This document shows, one piece after another, positions 35,637 through 39,804 of a stretch of DNA of 39,804 nucleotides. The DNA comes from Candidatus Parcubacteria bacterium (GTDB taxonomy: Bacteria > Patescibacteriota > Minisyncoccia > Minisyncoccales > JAGMDC01), in contig JAGMDC010000010.1 of the NCBI GenBank assembly GCA_023128895.1, forward strand, positions 1 through 39,804, written 5' to 3'. Every line of letters starts with the position of its first letter. The stretch's first letter is position 1. Both the position numbers and the translations under genes were made by a program. The notes under the pieces are model-generated. The model had not been told where the DNA came from. It saw only the letters and a program-made list of their open reading frames with translations, and ran no database searches.

Positions 35637-37162
35637 ATCAACGCGGCGCAATTATCACATTGGTTCTTGTTTTTGGCGCTATATTTCTTATGTTAATAGG
35701 AGGGCTTTTTGGTTTTATTATGCTTCAACATAAGGCCTCTCTTCAAAAAGCCGCGTCCAGCGAAGCTTTGAACATTGCCGAGGCCGGCGCGGATTATTTT
35801 CGTTGGAAACTTCCGGATTCCATAAACGACATCACTGACGCGGATGTTCAGGACCAGCAGGATTGGTGTAACAACGCCGAAACAGAGGAGGTTTGCGGTT
35901 CTTTGGAATGGTGCGGGCCGTATGCGCATCAGTATTTCAGTTCCAATGGAGAGCAAGCAGGTGAATTTACTTTATGCGTCAAATCAAACAAAATTTGCAA
36001 CAAGATTTTAGGAATACAAATCAAGTCAATCGGCTCTGCTGCAGCATTTCCAGACATTAAAAGAGGAGTTCAGGTAAAACTCGCCTCAACTTCTATTGCT
36101 GAATACGCTTATTTATTAAATGATTATGTTTGGGTCGGCGAAGACAGGCAAATTTTTGGAAAATATAAATCCAATCAGGGAATAAAGATGGACGGGACTA
36201 ATAATTCTTTGGTTGAATCAGCCGTGGAAGGAGGGTCTTGGCTCTGCGATAAAAGTTATGGGTGCAGTCCAAGCGATTGTCCGGAGTACTGCGAACAAGA
36301 GACATCCGCTTGCCGATGTCCAGGCGTGGCTGGTGCTGGAGGTCCCAAGGATTTATGGCACCCAAACGAATTAGGCGATGAAAATTTACCAAGCACTTTC
36401 CCTTTTAGCGGGATTAGCGCGGAACTTAATGAGATAGAAGCCCTGGCAAAATCGCAAGGCATATATTATCCTCCTTCTGTTAATAATGATCCAGCAGGTA
36501 AAGGTTATCATTTGATATTAAACGCTAACGGAACTTTTGATATTAAAATTATCACAGGGCTGAACCGTATTGACTGTTATAGTATGGAAAATGGATGGAA
36601 TGAAGTTTGCGATGAGGAAATTACGAGTTATAGCTCCAGTTGGCAGGAATCTGGCACGCTTCTTCCTCCTGACTGCGGCCTTATATTCATTGAAGATAAT
36701 TTATGGATTGAAGGCACTTTGCGAGGCAAAGCCACAATTGCCGCTGCTGGAATTTCTGACACCAGCGTTATAATCAACGGAAATATAGAATACGCAACTG
36801 ACCCGCCCGACGGTTCTGATTCTTTGGCAGTGATTACCAAGAAAAATATTTTAATCCCTTTGTATTCGCCAAATGAGATGAAAATTTGCGGCGTGTTTGT
36901 GGCGCAGAACGGGCATTTTGGCAGGCATCATTATCATAGTGGATGGCATAAGCCCTGGCATAAAAGAGATAAACTATTTATTTATGGCTCTATCGTGAGT
37001 AACGGCAGAGTAGGAACTAAATGGTTCAGTGGCGGGCATTGGGTTTCCGGGTATAATGAGCGAAGGAATTTTTTTGACAGCAGGTTAGCCAAAGATCCTC
37101 CTCCGCTTCTGCCGTCTGTCTCTCCGGCTCTAGAGTTTATTTCCTGGGAAGAAACCCGATAA
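35633..37162 (+). CDS. PilX/GspK-like large minor pilin with Cys- and His-rich region
   Basis: A 509-residue protein. The N-terminus (MNQRGAIITLVLVFGAIFLM) and the stretch ALNIAEAGADYFRWKL match PilX-type proteins, which lack a classical FTLIE leader. The rest is large: a Cys-rich stretch at about residues 200-235 (CDKSYGCSPSDCPEYCEQE, then ACRCPG), a beta-helix-like region with polar repeats (about 350-420) and a His-rich motif HFGRHHYHSGWHKPWHK (about 425-441) that could bind metal. No catalytic motif recognised. Probably surface-exposed. Followed by a hairpin and the pilM promoter. Confidence 0.85.
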   Translation: MNQRGAIITLVLVFGAIFLMLIGGLFGFIMLQHKASLQKAASSEALNIAEAGADYFRWKLPDSINDITDADVQDQQDWCNNAETEEVCGSLEWCGPYAHQYFSSNGEQAGEFTLCVKSNKICNKILGIQIKSIGSAAAFPDIKRGVQVKLASTSIAEYAYLLNDYVWVGEDRQIFGKYKSNQGIKMDGTNNSLVESAVEGGSWLCDKSYGCSPSDCPEYCEQETSACRCPGVAGAGGPKDLWHPNELGDENLPSTFPFSGISAELNEIEALAKSQGIYYPPSVNNDPAGKGYHLILNANGTFDIKIITGLNRIDCYSMENGWNEVCDEEITSYSSSWQESGTLLPPDCGLIFIEDNLWIEGTLRGKATIAAAGISDTSVIINGNIEYATDPPDGSDSLAVITKKNILIPLYSPNEMKICGVFVAQNGHFGRHHYHSGWHKPWHKRDKLFIYGSIVSNGRVGTKWFSGGHWVSGYNERRNFFDSRLAKDPPPLLPSVSPALEFISWEETR

Positions 37163-37172
37163 AAATTTTCAA

Positions 37173-37188
37173 TCCGCCAGTTGGCGGA
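37173..37188. terminator. Short perfect hairpin after the PilX-like gene
   Basis: TCCGCCA-GT-TGGCGGA, seven pairs with a two-base loop, flanked by AT-rich direct repeats (ATTTTCAA at both sides). The CCGCCA word links it to the in-frame palindromes. No T-tract suited to a strong terminator. Confidence 0.5.
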
Positions 37189-37204
37189 CAATTTTCAAAT
37201 TTTC

Positions 37205-37234
37205 TGTTATAATGAACATGAAACCGCGGTTTCA
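37205..37234 (+). promoter_or_regulatory. pilMNO promoter with palindrome at the start site
   Basis: Extended -10 element TGTTATAAT at 37205-37213; no good -35. The predicted start falls in TGAAACCGCGGTTTCA (37219-37234), a perfect 16-base palindrome that fits a dimeric repressor operator or a 5' hairpin. The pilM ATG follows five bases later. Confidence 0.6.
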
Positions 37235-37239
37235 ATAAC

Positions 37240-38334
37240 ATGTTTGAATTGTTAAACTTAAAACCAGACGCGTTTGGCATTGATATTTCTGATTTGTCCA
37301 TCAAAATTATAAAACTCAAAAAGACGAGCCAAGATTTTGAATTAGTTTCTTATGGCGAAACAATAATGAAGCCGGGCGTGATTGAAAAAGGTGAAATTAA
37401 AAACGAAAAAGAATTAAGCAGAGTGATTAAGAACGCGTTAGGTAATGTTAAAGGAAAAAAATTAAAGACATATTTTGCCGGGCTTTCTTTGCCAGAAGAA
37501 AAATCATTCTTAAAAGTGATAAAGATGCCGAAAATGGGATTAGAAGACCTTCAAGAAGCGGTTTATTTTGAAGCGGAGAACCATATACCTTTGGCCATAG
37601 AAGATGTTTATTTTGATTTTGAAATTATTTCGCCGCGCGCAGCGGTTCAGAAAAATTATCTGGAGGTTTTATTGACCGCTCTGCCGAAAAAAACAGTGGA
37701 TAGCTATATCTATTGCTTAAAAAAAGCGGGCATTAGGCCATTGCAAATAGAAGTGGAGTCATTGTCGCTTGCAAGAGCGTTAATTAAAAATAAACAAAAT
37801 TCTAAATCTGTTCTTTTAATTGATTTGGACGCGAATAAAACAAGCTTTATGTTTTTTTCAAATAACGCCATAAGATTTACTTGTTTTTCTTCTGTTTGCT
37901 CCCAAACATTTACTCAGGCAATTGTACGGTTTCTAAAAGTTGAACCAGAAAAAGCGGAAGAATTAAAACAACAATATGGATTCCAAGGTTATAAAAAATA
38001 TAATTCCCCCAAGAACAATAAAAAGAAAAAAACAAAAGAAAATGCTTTGCGCGAGCAACAGGTTTTTGAAGCGTTAATTCCAAGTGTTACTGATTTAATA
38101 GAACAAGTGAAAAAATACATGGATTTTTATAATACTTACGATACAATAGATAAAATTTTACTTTCCGGCGACGGCGCTTGTTTAAAAGAAATTGACAGTT
38201 TTTTTAGTTCAGAATTGGATATGCCAGTGGAGCTCGGCGATCCATGGGTTAATATATCTGAAAAATTTTTATTATCTAAATGCAAATCCTATAAATACAG
38301 CATTGCAATCGGCCTCGCCCTTGGTGTCTGTTGA
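37240..38334 (+). CDS. pilM: Type IV pilus assembly protein PilM
   Basis: Cytoplasmic actin-like ATPase-fold protein that binds the N-terminal tail of PilN. The 364 residues have FGIDISDLSIKIIKL at the N-terminus, PLAIEDVYFDFEII, LLIDLDANKTSFMFF (second phosphate motif, degenerate) and KILLSGDGACLKEID at the adenosine motif. A Lys/Asn-rich loop (about residues 250-268) is unusual. It lies three bases upstream of pilN, as expected for the pilMNO alignment complex. Confidence 0.94.
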   Translation: MFELLNLKPDAFGIDISDLSIKIIKLKKTSQDFELVSYGETIMKPGVIEKGEIKNEKELSRVIKNALGNVKGKKLKTYFAGLSLPEEKSFLKVIKMPKMGLEDLQEAVYFEAENHIPLAIEDVYFDFEIISPRAAVQKNYLEVLLTALPKKTVDSYIYCLKKAGIRPLQIEVESLSLARALIKNKQNSKSVLLIDLDANKTSFMFFSNNAIRFTCFSSVCSQTFTQAIVRFLKVEPEKAEELKQQYGFQGYKKYNSPKNNKKKKTKENALREQQVFEALIPSVTDLIEQVKKYMDFYNTYDTIDKILLSGDGACLKEIDSFFSSELDMPVELGDPWVNISEKFLLSKCKSYKYSIAIGLALGVC

Positions 38335-38337
38335 TAT

Positions 38338-38874
38338 ATGCTTAATCTTCTTCCACAATCAGAAAAAAAGTTTCTTGAGCGGGAAAAATGTTATAAAACC
38401 TTGCTGATTTTGGGATTGGCTGTGTTATGCGCTTTGGTTTGTCTTAATTTAATTTTATTGTCAATAAAAATTTATATTTCAGCCCAGACAGAAGTAGAAA
38501 ACATTATTTTTCAGCAAACTGAAAAGCAAATTCAGAATTCTCGAACGCGAGGCATAGAAGACGCAATAAGAACAACCAACAAAGATATGGCAGATATGCA
38601 TTCTTTTTATAAAAATAAAACTGATATGTCCGAACTTTTAGAAAAACTTTCAGAAATTCTGCCGCAAGGAATTTATTTGACTTATTTTTCTTTTAGCGCG
38701 GAAAAAGAGTCAGAACGCGAAATTTCTATTTCTGGATTTTCTCCTTCGCGCGAAAAATTATTTGAATTAAAACAGATATTGGAATCCGAAACAGAGTTTC
38801 AAGAGGTTTATTTTCCCTCTTCCAATTGGGTAAAGCCCTACGATATAGATTTTTCATTAAAATTCCATCTATAA
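38338..38874 (+). CDS. pilN: Type IV pilus assembly protein PilN
   Basis: Inner-membrane protein of the pilus alignment complex. The 178 residues begin with MLNLLPQSEKK, the NLLP motif that binds PilM, followed by a membrane helix (about 22-45) and a periplasm-side ferredoxin-like domain (about 85-178, LEKLSEILPQGIYLTYFSF). The closing SSNWVKPYDIDFSLKFHL is typical of PilN. Confidence 0.9.
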   Translation: MLNLLPQSEKKFLEREKCYKTLLILGLAVLCALVCLNLILLSIKIYISAQTEVENIIFQQTEKQIQNSRTRGIEDAIRTTNKDMADMHSFYKNKTDMSELLEKLSEILPQGIYLTYFSFSAEKESEREISISGFSPSREKLFELKQILESETEFQEVYFPSSNWVKPYDIDFSLKFHL

Positions 38875-38889
38875 TTAAGAATTAATATA

Positions 38890-39405
38890 ATGAGAGTCCT
38901 ATTATTACCATTAGTCATTATTTTATTAGGAATTTTTTCCGCGCTTTTGATATCTTCTTTTTTGTTTACCGGGATTCAAGATAATTCCCAAGATTTTATT
39001 TTTCAGAGAAAAGCGCTTGCCCAAATTGAAGCAAATTTTGAGAACCAGAAGAATTTGCAGAAAATTTATCAAAATTTTGAATCAGATTTGGAAAAAATTG
39101 AAACGCTTTTTGTGAAAAAAGACGCGCCAATAGAATTTATTGAATTTTTGGAACAAAAAGCCCGGCGTTGCTCTCTTTCAATTGAAATTTCCTCTTTATT
39201 TACTAAAGAACAGGAAGATAAATGGGAATATTTGAGTTTGCAAATGGATTTAGAGGGCGAGCCCCAGCAATTTCTAAAATTTTTAAACCAAATAGAAAAC
39301 AGTTTGTATTTTATAGAGATTGAAAAATTGAATTTGAAAAAAACCGGCAAAGGACCGCGAGAAGCGATAGACGCTTTTTTAATAATCAAAGTTCCGGTTA
39401 AGTAA
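38890..39405 (+). CDS. PilO-like pilus alignment protein
   Basis: A 171-residue bitopic membrane protein placed exactly where pilO is expected. N-terminal membrane helix (about 3-25, LLLPLVIILLGIFSALLIS), a coiled-coil segment (about 40-85), and a small alpha/beta domain with FLEQKARRCSLSIEISSLF and GEPQQFLKFLNQIENSLYFIEI, which follows the PilO ferredoxin-like pattern. Assignment rests on position and fold pattern more than on sequence identity. Confidence 0.8.
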   Translation: MRVLLLPLVIILLGIFSALLISSFLFTGIQDNSQDFIFQRKALAQIEANFENQKNLQKIYQNFESDLEKIETLFVKKDAPIEFIEFLEQKARRCSLSIEISSLFTKEQEDKWEYLSLQMDLEGEPQQFLKFLNQIENSLYFIEIEKLNLKKTGKGPREAIDAFLIIKVPVK

Positions 39406-39408
39406 ATT

Positions 39409-39747
39409 ATGGAATATAAACATATTTTAAAAATACAAAAAATTAAAACTCTGGCTTTCTATCTGGCAGAGCATTGTTTTGGTTTTTTTCTTGTTTTAAC
39501 ATTGTTTGCGCTCATTTATAACGGATTTGTATTTTACAAATACAGCATTGTAGCGGAAAAACAGCAAATACAGGATTTGGGCGTTGTTCTTAAATTTCAG
39601 GAAAATATTTATCAGGATATTTTAGAGATATGGAGCGAGCAGGAGCGAAAATTTGAAGAGTCGGAAAATAAGGAATATCCATCGTTGTTTCAAAAAGAGC
39701 AAGAGCAAGAGCAAAACCAGGAGAAGGAGATTGAATCTGTTGACTGA
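39409..39747 (+). CDS. Small membrane protein downstream of pilO
   Basis: A 112-residue protein not assigned to a family. One hydrophobic segment (about residues 24-46, FGFFLVLTLFALIYNGFVFY), a moderately charged central helix, and a Gln/Glu-rich C-terminal tail (EQEQEQNQEKE). It starts three bases after the PilO-like gene, so it belongs to the same transcript and might be a lineage-specific pilus accessory protein (position of PilP in other bacteria, but it has no lipobox). Confidence 0.7.
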   Translation: MEYKHILKIQKIKTLAFYLAEHCFGFFLVLTLFALIYNGFVFYKYSIVAEKQQIQDLGVVLKFQENIYQDILEIWSEQERKFEESENKEYPSLFQKEQEQEQNQEKEIESVD

Positions 39748-39767
39748 TTCTGTTTTAATGTTATTAT
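39740..39767 (+). promoter_or_regulatory. Probable tRNA-Ser promoter
   Basis: TTGACT at 39740-39745 overlaps the preceding stop codon; TATTAT at 39762-39767 gives a 16-base spacer. Start would be near 39774, about 12 bases before the mature tRNA. Confidence 0.6.
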
Positions 39768-39785
39768 GATAAAGCAGAAATGTAT

Positions 39786-39804
39786 GGAGAGGTGGCTGAG
39801 TGGT
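39786..39804 (+). tRNA. tRNA-Ser, 5' part (cut by window end)
   Basis: GGAGAGG acceptor 5' strand, then TG and the D-arm start GCTGAGTGGT, the standard opening of bacterial tRNA-Ser. Anticodon lies outside the window. Confidence 0.8.

Noticed and set aside
1-39804. Alternative genetic code (TGA sense)
   Set aside because: TGA serves as a normal stop at the ends of tatD, rny, hisS and other intact genes.

Overview
The window looks like a chromosomal segment of a Candidate Phyla Radiation (Patescibacteria) bacterium, most likely of the Parcubacteria lineage. The reasons are an A+T-rich sequence with tightly packed, often overlapping genes, short versions of housekeeping proteins (FtsZ without a C-terminal tail, a stand-alone 5'-3' exonuclease), many type IV pilus genes including pilins fused to LamG-like domains, and short charged CPR-type hypotheticals. 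TGA is used as a stop codon (for example in tatD and rny), so the genetic code is the standard bacterial one and not the TGA-Gly code of Gracilibacteria. The lineage is an inference; no marker comparison could be run.

Layout. 1-8.4 kb (+): AI-2E family permease, metG, tatD, rny (RNase Y), a Glu/Lys-rich membrane protein with a small partner, rmuC and rplU. 8.4-9.8 kb (-): dnaB, convergent with rplU over a shared terminator and divergent from the next operon through back-to-back promoters. 9.9-16.5 kb (+): a long operon lepB-hisS-HIT-rpsU-ybeY-ftsA-ftsZ-trxA, then a large nested palindrome, a ferredoxin:thioredoxin reductase catalytic subunit and a LamG-pilin. 16.6-19.3 kb (+): a PP-loop tRNA thiolation-type enzyme, an MFS transporter and a PAP2 phosphatase. 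19.4-21.7 kb (-): ruvB and a lamin-tail-domain surface protein. 21.65-21.83 kb (+): a probable undescribed structured RNA with its own consensus promoter. 21.8-23.1 kb (-): pilB with an attenuator-like leader. 23.3-30.1 kb: tsaE, a membrane-anchored HTH protein with a likely 3' frameshift, a PD-(D/E)XK nuclease, a 5'-3' exonuclease, a histidine kinase and response regulator, holA, and rpsT (-). 30.1-39.8 kb (+): tandem hairpin repeats, a second LamG-pilin, ruvA, then a type IV pilus cluster (pilC, three large minor pilin-like proteins, pilM, pilN, a pilO-like gene and a small membrane protein), ending in the first 19 bases of a tRNA-Ser gene. No gap between genes exceeds 300 bases.

Functionally the window combines core information processing (translation, replication, Holliday junction resolution), cell division (FtsA/FtsZ) and a type IV pilus assembly system, with a thiol redox pair and a two-component system.

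The most striking non-genic theme is repetitive DNA. (i) Short palindromes sit in frame inside otherwise intact essential genes (tatD, metG, ruvA twice, holA, the PP-loop gene, tsaE, the nuclease, the lamin-tail gene), reminiscent of Rickettsia palindromic elements. (ii) Seven-base tandem arrays occur in tatD, tsaE and directly in front of ruvA, with a related 14-base duplication in front of tsaE. (iii) A dispersed two-hairpin extragenic repeat occurs at three places. The best candidate for something undescribed is the 145-base RNA at 21686-21830, followed by the in-frame palindrome family.
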